Below, piece after piece: positions 1 through 12,600 of a DNA stretch of 64,000 nt. The position numbers and the translations under genes are program-made. Within the stretch, counting starts at the first letter, position 1; each line of letters begins with the position of its first letter. The notes below the pieces were generated by a model. It was not told where the DNA came from. It did not search any database and saw only the letters and a list, made by a program, of their open reading frames with translations. Source of the stretch: Mycteria americana (taxonomy: Eukaryota; Chordata; Aves; Ciconiiformes; Ciconiidae). The stretch covers positions 46,355,062 to 46,419,061 of the forward strand of contig NC_134367.1 in the NCBI RefSeq assembly GCF_035582795.1, given 5' to 3'.

Positions 1-290
1 CTAAAAACATCCTTACAGGAACTCCCAAAATAGCAGTGATTAAAAGCAAACAGCCTGTAATTCATTGACATATGCAAACCTTTTAATGTTTTGCTGGAGA
101 CAAGTTGCAACTTTTTGTACCTACAAGACTATTTATGCATTTTTAATAATTACCCTTGTATATTATGTGATACAATTCCTTTAGGCATTTAGTTAAGAGA
201 AGCAACAGAATTCACATTCAAAAGAAACTGTTAGTTTTGCTGCAAGAAGCGCAGCTAATTTATGTAGTGAATTTTTTATACGTTTTTCCC
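1..290. promoter_or_regulatory. Candidate conserved AT-rich enhancer
   Basis: Low-GC block with an octamer-like ATGCAAAC at about 72-79 and several TAAT-type cores (TTTAATG, TTAATAATTA). It contrasts with the pyrimidine-rich and GC-richer DNA after position 290. Composition and motif density resemble conserved noncoding elements around neural homeobox genes. Conservation is inferred, not measured. It may extend beyond the window edge. Confidence 0.35.
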
Positions 291-3200
291 CTGATTTCTC
301 TTCCCTGCTGTCCTCTTCCCCCTTTCTTCTTCACTACATTAAGAAATTCTGATGTGCCTGCAGCAACATCCACTGGTGGGGAGTGTCTGCAGTGATGCCA
401 GCCCCAGCTTCCCGGCAGTGGAAGCCAGTAATGTGTGCTGCTTCAGCAGTACGTGCTCCCTTATAAGCCCCATTGGGAATCGCCTTACCCTAGGGTCCTC
501 TCTAATCACATACCTTCTGCGAGCTGGCGGGTTCCCTTGTCGCCTGATAGACAGTAATCCCGATGCCATCAGTTCTGCACAGAAAACAGCATGAGGAAAT
601 CTTTCCTGCAGATCAAGAATAAAGATGCTTTCACGACCAACACGGTCCTGCGAGCTCTGACTTGTATTCAAGCTCAGATTCCCAGGTTGCTTGCATTTTG
701 GCTAACGCCTTGGCTTTAGTTTAGGATGAGCTGATCAAAGTGCCGAGCGGGGAAACTCGGGCACAGGGCTAGGCACGGCGTGCCCGCAGTTCCCACCACC
801 GGCACAGGCACACACGGTTCGGGAAAGCAGAGCCTGAACTAGCAGAACAACTCGTCAAAGCAATGTAGGTTGCAGCAACAGGCAGCACTTGACCTGCTCG
901 GGGATAAGAAGTAGAGTTAGTTTCTTCCTCATCAGACACCAAAGGACCAGATCCTCAGCTGTGTAGCTGCATTGATTTCACCCATTTACACCTCCCAAAA
1001 ACCTGCTCCTCCCTCCCTTCTTATGAGAGCAACCAAATAAAGCCAAGTCAAATACTTTGGTGTTACTGCTGTTTGACAATATATTTGAGGAGGGATTTTC
1101 AAGTCAGCCATTGCAGATATTACACTTAAGGAAAATGCAAAGAAAACCTATTGCTTATCATGTGCAGGTCACAGTTCTTGCACAGCAGCATTTCCCCTTG
1201 GCTTCAGCAGGCAGTTTGTCAAATCAAGGACTTTATCTTCCCATTTTAAATTAGCAGTAGATAATTAGGAACTGCCCACAATTAAATATTGATGTTAAAA
1301 AATAAATAAATACCGGCACTTCCCTGTTTAGACAGTAAGGAGAAGGCTTTGCATTGAAAAACATAGGATGTAAGAATGTGAATAGTAAAAAGCTCATAAC
1401 AAAGAAGGATAAACTCTTCTTTGTGTCCTTACTGGATTCATCTATTTCTCTGTAACTGAAAACCTATAGAGATAAATGGGATAAAAAGCCCACATATACC
1501 TTGGTATCAGCTGTAATCTGTCGGTTCTTCAACCAAACCTACTGGAACGCGAAGGAAAGGGGCAAGATTTACACAACGGGTGCACTGAGTCAGCTCTTGT
1601 CTCAAGAAAACTGCTCCTCAGCTCCTACAGCTGCAGTAGGACAAGTCTAGCACTAGCAAAACCATTCACCCTAGCAGTATTTCAGCTCAGCTCCTTGCTC
1701 AGCCCCAGACTTCACTTGAGACTGGGATTCCTTTTATGGCTAAATGGGTAAATTTAAATGGCTAAGTGGGTAAATCCTTTTATGGCTACACCAGCAGCAA
1801 TGCCAAGCCCTGCATTACCAAAATTCCTGGGCATCCTGCTGCGTGTGGGGTGGATCTTTGGCTGCAGAGCACACCTGCCAGCAGCGGCATGCACAAGGTA
1901 GTTTCAGTATCTGGAGAAAAAAACAGCTGAGCAAGAAGCACCTAAGCCTGTCTCCAGTGCATGTGGCAGGACTCGAACTCTGCAGGGCTGTCACCCAGTT
2001 TGGCGTTGGAGTCCCCGAACCTGTGCCACAGAGTATGCCTATGTACATGTGTATGTGCACACAGCCTGCTTGCAGCCTTAGCAGTGGTTTGGTAGGGCTG
2101 CCAGGTGGCTGAAAATCCTAGGCAAATGTAGAAAATCTCCAAATTCCTCCTTAAGAAGTTTTCTAGGTAGAGAAGGGGAATGAACCCTAGACTAACCACC
2201 TTTGTGTGGCCTTATGTCCTTTGTGGGAGTCCTCTCCTGGAGTTAGATGCCTCCTCTCAGATTTCCTAGCTCCAAAAAGTGCCAAAGAACTTCCCAGCCA
2301 GGTTTGCAGATGCTCTAGTTCAGACTCACAGGAGGGTGGTGGGAGACCCTGGTTCCACCCTACTTGAGCACATAAAGCTACCAGATTGCAAAAAGAATTA
2401 TTTCTCCCTGACCTCATCTCAGTCTTGTAGAAAAGCTCATTTCCTGTGACGTTACGTGCCAGAGTGGGGGAATGGAAAGGCAGCACTGTTCCAGTGCATT
2501 GCAGTGACTCTCTGCTTGTAGCAAAGTTATTCTGAGGAGAAAAAAGACTTCAAGGTAAGTAAGGTTTACCAAAATAATAGCAGCAATTCATATAATAGTA
2601 ACAATTCAGAGCAAAAGTGCAAGATCATACCTGTTTCTGTCTCTGACACTTTGGGGAACATTCACCAACAAGAGACATTGTGGAGCAGAATCACTGAACT
2701 AACAGCGCTTTCATTCATTTTATGGGCCAAAATTATTGTCTCAAACCCGTCTGAAACACCCAGGTGCTCAGGGTACCTTGCAGTACTGTCAGCCCACTCC
2801 AGGCGTTTTTTCTGCCACCGGGGAAAAGCTGGACAGGGCTTCCTCAGCCAGTGATGCTGGCTTTATGCTGGTGAGCTTGAGAAGTTCACTTTGGTTAATG
2901 GACCAGACTTGCTTATGGCACCATCCCACCCACCCAAGCGTCACATTCCTCCAGAAGCCCTTAGAGCTTGGTCACACGGCAGCTCAATGGCACAGTGGAC
3001 ATTTATTTGGGATGGCAACTTTCCTGCACGATTCAAGAGATATAAGGAGGTAATTATTCATGGGTTTCTCTGTGTGACAAAACTATTTAGAAGGGATTGC
3101 AGGGCAATAAACACGACCGAGGGAGGAGTGCCCTCCTTTATTTCCTCAGCAAAATGGAGCTGCTACCCAGCAATGTTGTAAGCCTCCGTATTTCTCATTA

Positions 3201-3419
3201 ACCTTAGCATTTCCTCTCTTGCCCCCCCCAAAAAGCACAATGATGTAGACTGGCAGTATCGCTCATGCCCTAATACCTCGCTACAGCTTCTATCTTTTCT
3301 TTTGACCCCCTCTCTTGAGCCAGATTTAAGCTTCTGGTAGGCTTCATGCAAACACCTCTGCGAGAAAAGCAGGACTGCTGAGGAGACAGGCAGAAGAGTT
3401 ATCAAATAAACTTTCCATT

Positions 3420-3760
3420 TTATTTACAGTTCAGGAGCCCTGCAGAATGACACACACTTATGGTTTAGGATCACTAGCAATTATTGTAAAGGTGAAAGCA
3501 GACACTGCAAATTTAACAAGCCTTTTGTATGAACTAATTGCATTAGAATACATTAGTAAGGGTGCACATTGTAGGTTTTATGTTTCATTGGAAAGGTCAT
3601 CCTAGATTCTGGTTGAATAGTGAAAGAGAGGAAACCATATTAACAGTGTATCCAGCAAGTGTCTCGAGGATGAATTTCCTTCAGGTCATTTGCATTATTT
3701 GATTGTAGCTGAATAGTTCTCCCTCTGCTAAGCAAGTAGGGGAAGACCTACGATGACAAT
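3420..3760. promoter_or_regulatory. Candidate enhancer with exact POU octamer
   Basis: AT-rich block with an exact octamer ATTTGCAT at 3,688-3,695 followed by TATTTGATTG, plus TAATTGCATTAG and CAATTATTG cores around 3,480-3,545. Octamers are bound by POU factors such as the product of the gene at 39.9 kb, so an autoregulatory role is conceivable. This is inference from motifs only. Confidence 0.4.
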
Positions 3761-5589
3761 AGGGGAAGTTCAAAGTCTTTGAGCCTTATTAGAAGGCTCA
3801 TTTTCTGCACTCATTTTCATGCACTCGTTTCCCAGAACTAGGGTAGCAGCTGTATAATCAGGACAGCAAGTTGACATGCCTCCTGTAAAATACGAACCTC
3901 TCAGGGAAAGTTGCTGTTAGTTTTCAGGAGGCAAGAGGGTTCCTGCGTCTTCAGGGGTGCGACACCCCGTTGTGCCACAACATAAAGTCCCCCTTGCTGG
4001 TCTCTCTGCAAACAGTTTGTGCCTGCCTCCTGAGCCGGGCACGGCAGGAGAACGTGTGTTAGCAGAGGGTTTCTGAGCAAACCCAGGGCCCCCTCCAGGC
4101 CCTGCTTCAGCCACCTCGGGTGTCTCCAAACACTGTGCTGGGGACAGTCACTACACCAGCTCTGTCAGCCCAAAGGGCTCCAGTGGGTCTGCAAGCCTGG
4201 GGGTGGTGGCAGCACCAAAGAGGCTGCAGAGGGCACAGGGGTGGTAGCAGCAGAGCCGGCATTCGGGGAAGGGAACAGGAGCAGGGCAGGTGGCAGGATC
4301 CTGAAGGAGATGATGGGGTGGAGGAGCTGGGCCCATCGAGGCACAAAGTTTTGGTTCAAAGGCAAAACTCCTCTCCCCAGTCAGGCAGAACTTCTGGGTA
4401 ACTATCTGCCAGTGCTGCCTCATCCCATGGCTGCAGCAAGGGGACTAAGTGTCAGCCAGAGAAGGACAGAGACTGTGTCCGTCCACAGAGATTTGGGAGA
4501 TTTGTTGATCTGACAGTATAAAATCTTCTGGTTACCTCCTGAATATCCCCCAGGATCTCCAGAAGAGTGGCTGGTGTCCACTAGTTTTACTGACCCGTGG
4601 ACTTAAGCCAGCCCTCCAGAAAATCTCACCATGTAAAAAGCAGGAGTTTGCGTTGCATTAGGCTAAGCAGCGTCAGCAAGGCTAGAAGAGAAGCTAAATG
4701 GTTGTTCCCAATGACTCTCATCGTCCCCAAACCCCTCTCTATTGTGTAAGTGGCACAGACAGCACAGCACCCTCTGGGAAGATGTAGTGGCATTTACCCT
4801 GCCGCCAGCCACCTTTGCTGTGAAAGGAGGTGGCTTCTACTCATCTGCCATCCCCAGAAGATGTAAAAGAGAAGAGCATATGGTTTTGAGAAAATAAAAG
4901 GTCCCGGTATCTCTATTGACTTACTGTCTGACCTCCAGCAAGACACGTGCCCTCCATTTGCCCCGCTCAGGCTGGCTGCGAGACAAGCAGAAGTGACTCT
5001 AGTGCAGAGATGCTGAATTTGAGTTTACCTTGTCAAAGCCACAGCAGCTGGTCACCCCTTTGATGCCGACAACCTACGTCAAGGTCCATTTCAGCCAGCT
5101 CATAGTAGGTGGGCCTTCTCCTCCCTCAAATTCAAACTGGCTGTGAGGCTCCCAACAGCTTCCCAAGCCCATGAACACAAGGAATGCAAAGCCATAGTGC
5201 GACTGCTGCAAGGATGAGCTGGGATCCCCTGGGACCCTTTGCACCTCTTCCCCCAGCTCCATAGCCAGTTCTCCAGCTGCTGCAGCCCCACAGTCCCATT
5301 GCAGCTGCTGGGGCCGCACGCTCAGTCTTTGCCTATAGCTCCTCTATACAAATGCTTTCACACAACCGCAACCAAGGGAGGGAATCAATCTGCTCCATAA
5401 TGTATGTCACCTCTGGCAAGGTTAAAACTTCAGTTCAGCAAAGCCCTTGTGCATTTGGTCACGGGGACTCATCCTGTGCTACAGCACTTTGCTCGATAGC
5501 ACATCAGGTAGGAGAGCTCTCAGTGCGCAGAGGAGGACTAAGCCCCGTTAGAAACCAGAGGCACCCCAGCCTTCCAGTACCGAGCATCA

Positions 5590-5990
5590 AAAACATTGAA
5601 AGCATCATACTTCAAATCTTAGTGTCCCATAATTTGCATATGGAATTCCAGGGAGGATATCTAATGGAGTGTATGCCGCAGCTCCTGTATGTATGTACTA
5701 TATCCAAAGGACATGGCAATCTAGCATAACATCAGATAACTCCTAATAATAGCCATATTTTAAAGCCCATTTTAAATATTTAAAAATATAATCTGAAATA
5801 AAAATGAAGTGTGAAACGTCCGTATTAATAATATTATCATCAGCCGTTATTAAAGTCAAAGACTTGAATTTTCATCACAGTTACAGTCCCGTTAATAGCT
5901 TTATCCTGACAAATGCACTGAAGATCTCTATTTTCTTCAGTTAACATTTTGGTCCACTTCATCATTTCTTTTCATAGGGAATGAAAAGCT
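5590..5990. promoter_or_regulatory. Candidate enhancer with exact POU octamer
   Basis: It contains AATTTGCATATGGAATT, with an exact octamer at 5,632-5,639. This is followed by a very AT-rich run carrying TTAATAATATTATCA and several TAAT cores up to about 5,960. No open reading frame with protein character was seen. The call rests on composition and motif clustering. Confidence 0.4.
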
Positions 5991-6439
5991 GAAAGTGCTG
6001 GGAGGTGTGGGGGGGGAAGGGGAACCTCAACGTCCCACCAGGTCCCACTGGCACTAATGTGCCATCCCTGAAGCCATCCCTGGTCCCTTCTTGGTGCCAC
6101 TGAATTTGGCCCAGACAAACCCCATTGCTCACCCACCAGGCTCTGGATTCATTTTCTTCTCCCCCATCCTACCCAAGTACACACACCTTTTCATTGTCCT
6201 CCAGACCCAAGTTGCCTGATAAATTAATAACCATGAAACTAAGATACATCTGGAACTTGAAAAATATTTTTCAGCACCTTCCTCCAATGTGACCAGTGCC
6301 TGCCACCTCCATCACCCCTTTCTTTATTTACTGTACCCCTTTTTGGTCATGGTGTTTCAGTAGGAAAGGAAGGGGACAGTGCTCCTGACTGCTATGTGTA
6401 CGATGCGGATGAGGAAGGGAGGATTCATACTGGAGGTAC

Positions 6440-7010
6440 GTGGGTTAAATATTAATTGTATCAATGTCTTTACACAGCAACAAAGTAAATATAGAATTTT
6501 TAACAATGTGTTTTGAAAGGTCATGAAAATACATTAAAACACATCAAATCAAGAACTTCAAACTACTCTCAGAAAACCCTAAATAGCTACATATACGAGT
6601 GATAACCATTGGAAAGAACTTCATATAAAATCATTTCTCACTTCAGTATCCTCTCATGATCTGATGGAAAGATTTTTCTGCTCTGGAAGAAAATTATTTG
6701 TTTGTAATATCAGTCTAATACTATTAGTTATATCGATTCGTGTTAGACTATAGACTGGTGAAGTTTTCAAAGCCTTAGCATTGTACAGCTGATGAAATCC
6801 TCCCACTGGAGCTTTTGCCTGGGCAAGGTGCAGAGCAGAGTCCCCCAAGTGGTGTATATTTTGCCAGATTATGTTTAATCAAGTCATGTAATGATTACTA
6901 CAGATTAACTGGGAGTGTTTATATTGCTTTAAATTGTCTTGATTGGTTGAAATAGTTTTACCAACACATCAAAATCTTGAGCATGTTTCCTTGAACTATT
7001 CTACAATTCT
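6440..7010. promoter_or_regulatory. Candidate AT-rich enhancer
   Basis: About 570 bp of AT-rich sequence with clustered homeodomain-type sites: TTAATTG near 6,454, TTAGTTATATCGATT near 6,723, and the segment 6,868-6,955 with TTTAATCAAG, GTAATGATTAC and TTGATTGG (also Meis/Pbx-like). It lies just upstream of a CR1 remnant. Conservation is inferred. Confidence 0.35.
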
Positions 7011-7164
7011 ATTTCTCATGCTATTCTCGTATTCTTGGGAATGCAAATTTCAACACAATTTGGCCAGAGTCCAAATCAGAACCTGCTTTTAACTGGTACC
7101 TTTTAAAAAAGACTCTTGGTCGAATCTTCCCGTTGATACCAATAAGCTTTGGAACAGACCATGG

Positions 7165-7222
7165 AATCATAGAATCATAGAATTGTTTGGGTTGGAAAAG
7201 ACCTTTGAAGGTCATCTAGACC
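7165..7222 (-). mobile_element. CR1 LINE fragment, 3' end
   Basis: The + strand reads AATCATAGAATCATAGAATT, then a 'tttgggttggaaaagacc'-type segment, then 'ggtcatctagacc'. This is the reverse complement of the 3' end of avian CR1 LINEs, whose tail is a short ATTCTATGAT-type repeat. Only about 58 bp remain, an extreme 5' truncation, which is the usual fate of CR1 copies. The element therefore lies on the minus strand with its 3' end at 7,165. Confidence 0.85.
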
Positions 7223-7689
7223 ATACGGCTCCCACGTAGATTTTAAAACTCATCAACTGCTGAGTCCGGTTTGTTTGAATAAATACAACATTCTTGGTTA
7301 ACACAAACACCTAGAACCCACTTGCACAGGGCGCTTCCAAAGGCAGCACATAATCATTGTCTCCCTTGTATAAAGGAAAAATGCTGGGGGCGGGGGGGTC
7401 CTTTTGCAAAACCTCCCTGACTTTCCCATAACTTCCTACAGCACCAGTACAGCAAATTCGCTTCCCGGGAAGAGCTCGTAGCCCTCATGCCCCAAAGCAA
7501 GCACGAACCCCAGTGGTTGTACACGCTTCGCAGGCACTCTGCAAGGGTGAATCACTTTAACCTCAAAATTCATAAACTGAAAAGGCAACCCCATGTGTAC
7601 CTGCTTCTTTGAAGTGTTTAGAGGCTTGGTTTGTATTTAAAAAAATCCTTAAAATAAAAAATTTCTTAAAATCTAGAAGATTAACAAAA

Positions 7690-8060
7690 TAGAAACACTA
7701 TTTAAGGTGATGGATCATGTAAGGTAATCACTAAAGTCTCTCAGACTGTGAAATAGGATTACACACCTTTTTTTTTTTTCCTCTATCGGACACTGCAGTA
7801 TCAACCGCTGTAGTCCTAAATTTAGCCAAACACCGCAATTATCAGATGTATTCAGTTGCAAAAGCTTTTGTCATTTTTGTGGTTGTCTGATGGTTCAATC
7901 ATAAAAGGGCAAATGACAGGCAGGTGTAAGAAATGAATTTTTTTCTTCTTACTGACATACCAGGGGAAGGCCCCCTGCTGTAATATGGAAAATCTTTTAT
8001 GCAAAAGAGCACAGCAACTTACAGTGCACAATCACTGTGCAGACTTCTGTTTGGGTATTT
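7690..8060. promoter_or_regulatory. Candidate enhancer with E-box and Meis motifs
   Basis: AT-rich stretch containing CAATTATCAGATGTATT near 7,835, TTCAATCATAAAAG near 7,894, and the cluster AATGACAGGCAGGTG near 7,911-7,926. That cluster combines a TGACAGG Meis/TALE core with a CAGGTG E-box. This mix is common in neural enhancers. Function and conservation are inferred. Confidence 0.35.
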
Positions 8061-8902
8061 TTTTCCCAATTCAGTTAAGGAAAGGGGGAAAAAGATGACC
8101 TTAAAATCAAGTTAAAAAGTTCAAAATCGATTTTAACGTTAGAGTATATTTATAGGTTTAAGGATATATAGATTAAAATGCGATAAAGCTCCATCTAAGT
8201 ACGAACATGTCCTCTTTAAACGACGCTGTTTTCCTGGAGATCCCGAGGCCATGGCGGTGAGTGGTTTTTCACACACGGCTGAAGCAAGGTGAGAGGCAGA
8301 GGGGATGCTGAGTCCGGCGGGAAGCGGGCAGGGCCATCCCGTCTTGTGTCTACCCGAAAAACAGAGAGAAGGCTGTACCTACATTTTAGGTATGCATTTA
8401 GTATTTCTACTGCTATTTCTGAGCACGATCCAAACATAAAACTGTATATGGAAAAATCAACTTTCCTGCAGGATTTAAGTGAAACTGCTTTTGGAATAAA
8501 TAAACTCTCCTTTCCTTTTCACAAGGGCAACTTTAACCCCTTCTGGCAATAAACAAAGGTCTTAAAGAGAGGGCAAATTTAGTGTTTGCCATTTCTGGGT
8601 CCCGGTGTAAAGTGGTCTTGCTGCAAATAAGCATCCCTCAGATTATCCGCAGTGCTTTCAAATGAAAACAGGAATGGCGTAAAGGTGTCTTATTCACAAA
8701 AAGATGCATGAAACCTGCCCTTTGGCTCACATACACTGCTCAGCTGTATGAACCAAAGGTGGCAACTCTGAAGTGAGAAGAAGACCTGCCCATTACCCCT
8801 TACGCAAAGGCTGGCGGTGGGCACCGTGGCAATGCCTGACCCTAAAAGCACAGAGCTCCTCCGGAAGAGGCGCGGGCTGAGCGTCTCTCCCTCCTCTCCC
8901 TC

Positions 8903-9014
8903 CTCTTAGCCAGCCAGAGCTGCTCCCTCCTCTCCCAGGCGCAGAGGCTGTCGGCAAGGCAGGCAGGCAGGCGGGGGGCACGGGTGGGAGGGAGCAGCTC
9001 TGGCTGGCTAAGAG
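8903..9014. repeat. Perfect 28-bp inverted repeat, 56-bp spacer
   Basis: Arm 8,903-8,930 (it contains CTTAGCCAGCCAGAGCTGCT) is the exact reverse complement of 8,987-9,014 (it contains AGCAGCTCTGGCTGGCTAAG). The spacer includes a GGCA/GGCAGGCAGGC run. A transcript from either strand could fold into a long perfect stem. The large loop is unlike an ordinary microRNA precursor. Confidence 0.9.
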
Positions 9015-9609
9015 ATGTGCGATGGCAGAGCCCCCGCCAGATCCCTCGCACCACCACCGCTGCCCACCCCTCCCACAGCCGTGACTCCCTCCCTGGAGCT
9101 CCTCTAATAGCCCCACGGGATGTGGCATGTCTCCAGCTCCCCAATGGAGAGGTATTTGGAGGCTGTGAAGAAGTGGGGTCTCCACCAGGACCTGTAGTCA
9201 TTGCTCAAATGCTCTCAGGAGGAGACTACTCAACAGAAGAGTGAGCGGGGTCCCTCTGAGAATGGCTGAGAGATGGGGAAGGGATTGCCTCCTTCTTCCT
9301 CCCATCACTCCCCATGCCTCAAAACTATTGACAAAAAAGAAGATGGGGTGGAGTGGCATTTTTTTTCTGGGATTTCTCAAGTCGGTGACTCTTCAGCTAA
9401 AGGGAAAATGGCCAAAACCTTCAAGGCAAGCATATCACTGCAAAGCCTCTCAGGCATGGCAGTGCCTCATGTACCCATGCTCGCCCGAGGGCTGGCCTCG
9501 CAGACCAGGATCTCTCAAGGAGCTTCACAGGCTCCTGTCCTGATCACGGTGCAGCTGCAAAGAAGGGAAATATGGCGTACAGAGCGAAACAGAGGCTTTA
9601 CATCCCCAA

Positions 9610-9628
9610 ACTACACTTCCCATCAGGC
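9610..9628 (+). promoter_or_regulatory. ZNF143/SBS-like motif
   Basis: The 19-mer ACTACACTTCCCATCAGGC differs at three positions from the ZNF143 (Staf) binding consensus of the ACTACAATTCCCAGCATGC type. A YY1-like AAATATGGCG lies about 40 bp upstream. The pair is reminiscent of some promoters, but the surroundings are not CpG-rich and no gene starts here. The match is weak and could be chance. Confidence 0.25.
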
Positions 9629-12600
9629 ATTGGCACAGCATTTCCAGATCAAGTGTGGGGTCACTTTCAGCTGAAATTTTCCAATTTTAACAAAAAAAAC
9701 CCTTTTTTTTAATAAGCATCTGTTTACGTGACAATTTTTTCCAGGAAATGCATATATGTTTTGCTTCCAATAATCTGTTTAGTGAAGAATCCACATTTCT
9801 ACTGAAAAACAGTCTCAATGGACAATCTCTTTGAATTACTCACAGAAAACTGAAAAATCCCAACAGCAAGACATACTATGAAGAAATATTTCATTCCTTA
9901 GGAAAAAAAATAAGCCCTTCAATAACCAATGGCTAAAATTCAGCAGAACAGGTCCCAGCGAGTGCAAATCAGCTATTGATTTCAATGAACCTACGTCAAT
10001 TTACACCAGGTGAAGTTCTAGCCCACTGAGCTCAGGGAAACAAAATGTCACCTTTACTTTCTAAACACTCTTTCTCAAATCCTATTCCCCTTGTAATAAT
10101 GTGCAGCGAGTGTTTAGCTCAACATGCCTCTTATAGTTTCTGTTTGGGAGATGATTTTTCTTTTTAATTTCTCTGTCAGGCACACTTATTGAAGCGCACA
10201 TGCTTTAGACAGATGCAACCTGCAAAAAAGGTTTGAAAGACAGTGATTTATTTATGAAATTCCTGGTTGAGAGGGTGAGGTAAGCCACACGAAAATTTTA
10301 AAGCTGCTCACTACTGTAAGGTGTATATATAATATATGTAAAACATAGGGAGGGAAAACACTGAGAATATTTGGGCACAACACCTGCACAGGGCAGAATT
10401 GCAGTGGGAGAAAAGGGGCAGTGGGTGGGGAAAAAGCTGTAAGGACAAGCTCTGCGTTGCCTTTAGATTCACTTTGCTGCCTCTGGGCCAGCAACATTTA
10501 TTATATGGGCTTTATGCATACGTCAAGTTTTTGTTCTTGTGTGTTTTATACTATGTAGTCAACACAGCAATCAAACCTGAAGCTCCACGGTGGGAGCAGA
10601 GCATAAATTCACTAAAAGAAAAGCCCCTGCACTAAAGTGGTTTGCTCCTAACTCAACTCCTGTCCACACCAAAATCCTTTGCTCCAAGTAAGAGGCATTT
10701 TAAATTGCGGATGACTCCCACCAAAGTGGGCACACTGGAGCCCCAGGACTGCTGACATTCACTGGGGACACAATCATTTGGCTGCACAAGTTTGACGGCC
10801 ACCCGTGCCAGTGCCCTGGGGTGAATGTGCTCTCCCTGTGAGAGGCTGCTCGCCCTGGCACTGCAGAAGGTGAGAGGGCCAACAGATGTGCTCTGGCAAT
10901 GCACTCTGTGGCATTTTAAGAGGGACTTCTCCCAGTCCGTCTCTCACAGTTCAATGCCCCTATAACAGAGGCAGCCGAAGAAAAAATGCTTCCTAAGCTC
11001 AGGCAAGCAGCTGACTGGGAGGAGGCAGCAGGAGCACGCTCCCTTCCTGCACCACGGCGTGAATCACTGGAGACTGTCCATACCTGCTGGAATAAAGTAA
11101 TTGGAGGTCACCGATGTGGAGAGGAAAAGCACCAGTTTCATGCAGGTTGCAGCTAACTGGTGCAACAAACCAACCTGAATGATAGGAGAGAGAAGGATGC
11201 CGGGAAGAGCAGCAGGAACTGGGGCTGGAGAGATGCCCCTGGCTGGTACTGAGTCAGTCACGGATATATCCAAACATCTTTAAAAGGCACATCCAAAGAA
11301 AAGAGGTTTTTCAAGTATTTATTGGTCCTGTACCTAGCCAAGAGTGGGTGGCAATTTTTGCAGGCTTTTCAGCTGAAATGGCATTGAGAGGGAATTGTAA
11401 GCGTAACATGTGAACTAGCTGGTTCAGAAAGGAGAGCCCATGCATAGAGACAGGACCATCAGACTGCTTATCCTGGCAAAGCAGGAGTCGCTACAGTAAG
11501 GTGCAACAGCAGTCAGGAAGAGATTGGAGCTGCTCTGTATCTTACTGAGGAGGAGAGGAAAGTTGTATTCAACAAGGTGGAGAGTGGGGCTTCAGCAGAG
11601 AGGTTCAAGGTGTGAGGAGAAAGGGAGAGATGTGACATGAACGACCAGCTAGAAAGATGGTCCTAACAGGGGTACTGGGACACATTGCCAAAGGCAGAGG
11701 TCACCATCGCCACACAAAGGGAAAAAGCTGTTTTGGCTATAAAATGAGGGTCTGCTCCACCGTCTTCTCCATCTTCCTGGCACATAGCATAGAAAGTAAC
11801 ATCAAACCCCAGGGTACAACAGCAAACTCCCTCACAGGGCACCAGTTCCAGGCTAAAGCAGAGCTGGAAGTATGCTTAAGGAAAAATTGAGCCAAAAATG
11901 ACCAAGCAAACTGTCTACACTGGAAGAGACAAGCCCTTGAGTCACCCAGCCCTGTTCCAGTGGCGAGGTCCCTTCTGCCCTCCAAAAGGAAGCGCAGTGA
12001 CTTATAGAGGCTGCCAGTAGCCCCCCGCCAGTGAAAGGGGTTAGAAAAGGAGTCCTCATCTGCAGTGTAAGAGCTATTGCTGGCAAGCTTACAGCTGAGG
12101 AAATTAAAGTTTCAGACTAGTTAAACCATATTTCTTGTGTCTTATCTTTCTCCCTGCACGGTGGGAATGTTCGATGGAGGGCAAGGTGAGGAGATGTCCG
12201 GTGTCGACAGTCGCTATGCGGATGTACACAGGAAAAGACAGCGTTAGTCAAGATGGGAGATGAGAAGAGTTTTGGCAGTGCCCACAGAGTAAATCTGAAA
12301 AGGAAGATATAACAAGCATCGGAGAGAGCCCCAGGCAGGTGGGGCCTGGGGTGGAAAGGAGATGAGGGAAGAGGCATGGAGAGATACCAGATGTAAAAGG
12401 TAACACCCCAGTACAATTTCGCCAAGAATAAAGGCTTCTGAGCCATCACTTTGAATCCACATGTCCACCCTCCACTAGTAAAACCATTAGACAGACAAGA
12501 ATTAAGAGGAGAGAAATCACTCGCCTGCAAACAGCTTGCTGAAGACTTGACATTCCCGAAGAAAAATGTACACAAGCGTAAGCAGCTTACAAGAGCGAGC

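Larger units (their letters stand above)
1..8902. other. Upstream intergenic desert, part 1
   Basis: No coding exon was recognised. Open frames here are short, overlap on both strands and have no recognisable domains. The stretch alternates between ordinary moderate-GC DNA and AT-rich blocks dense in homeodomain (TAAT) and POU octamer motifs, which are listed separately as candidate regulatory elements. One CR1 remnant lies at 7.2 kb. A short local duplication of an 18-bp unit of the type ATGGCTAARTGGGTAAAT occurs around 1,727-1,787. Confidence 0.7.
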
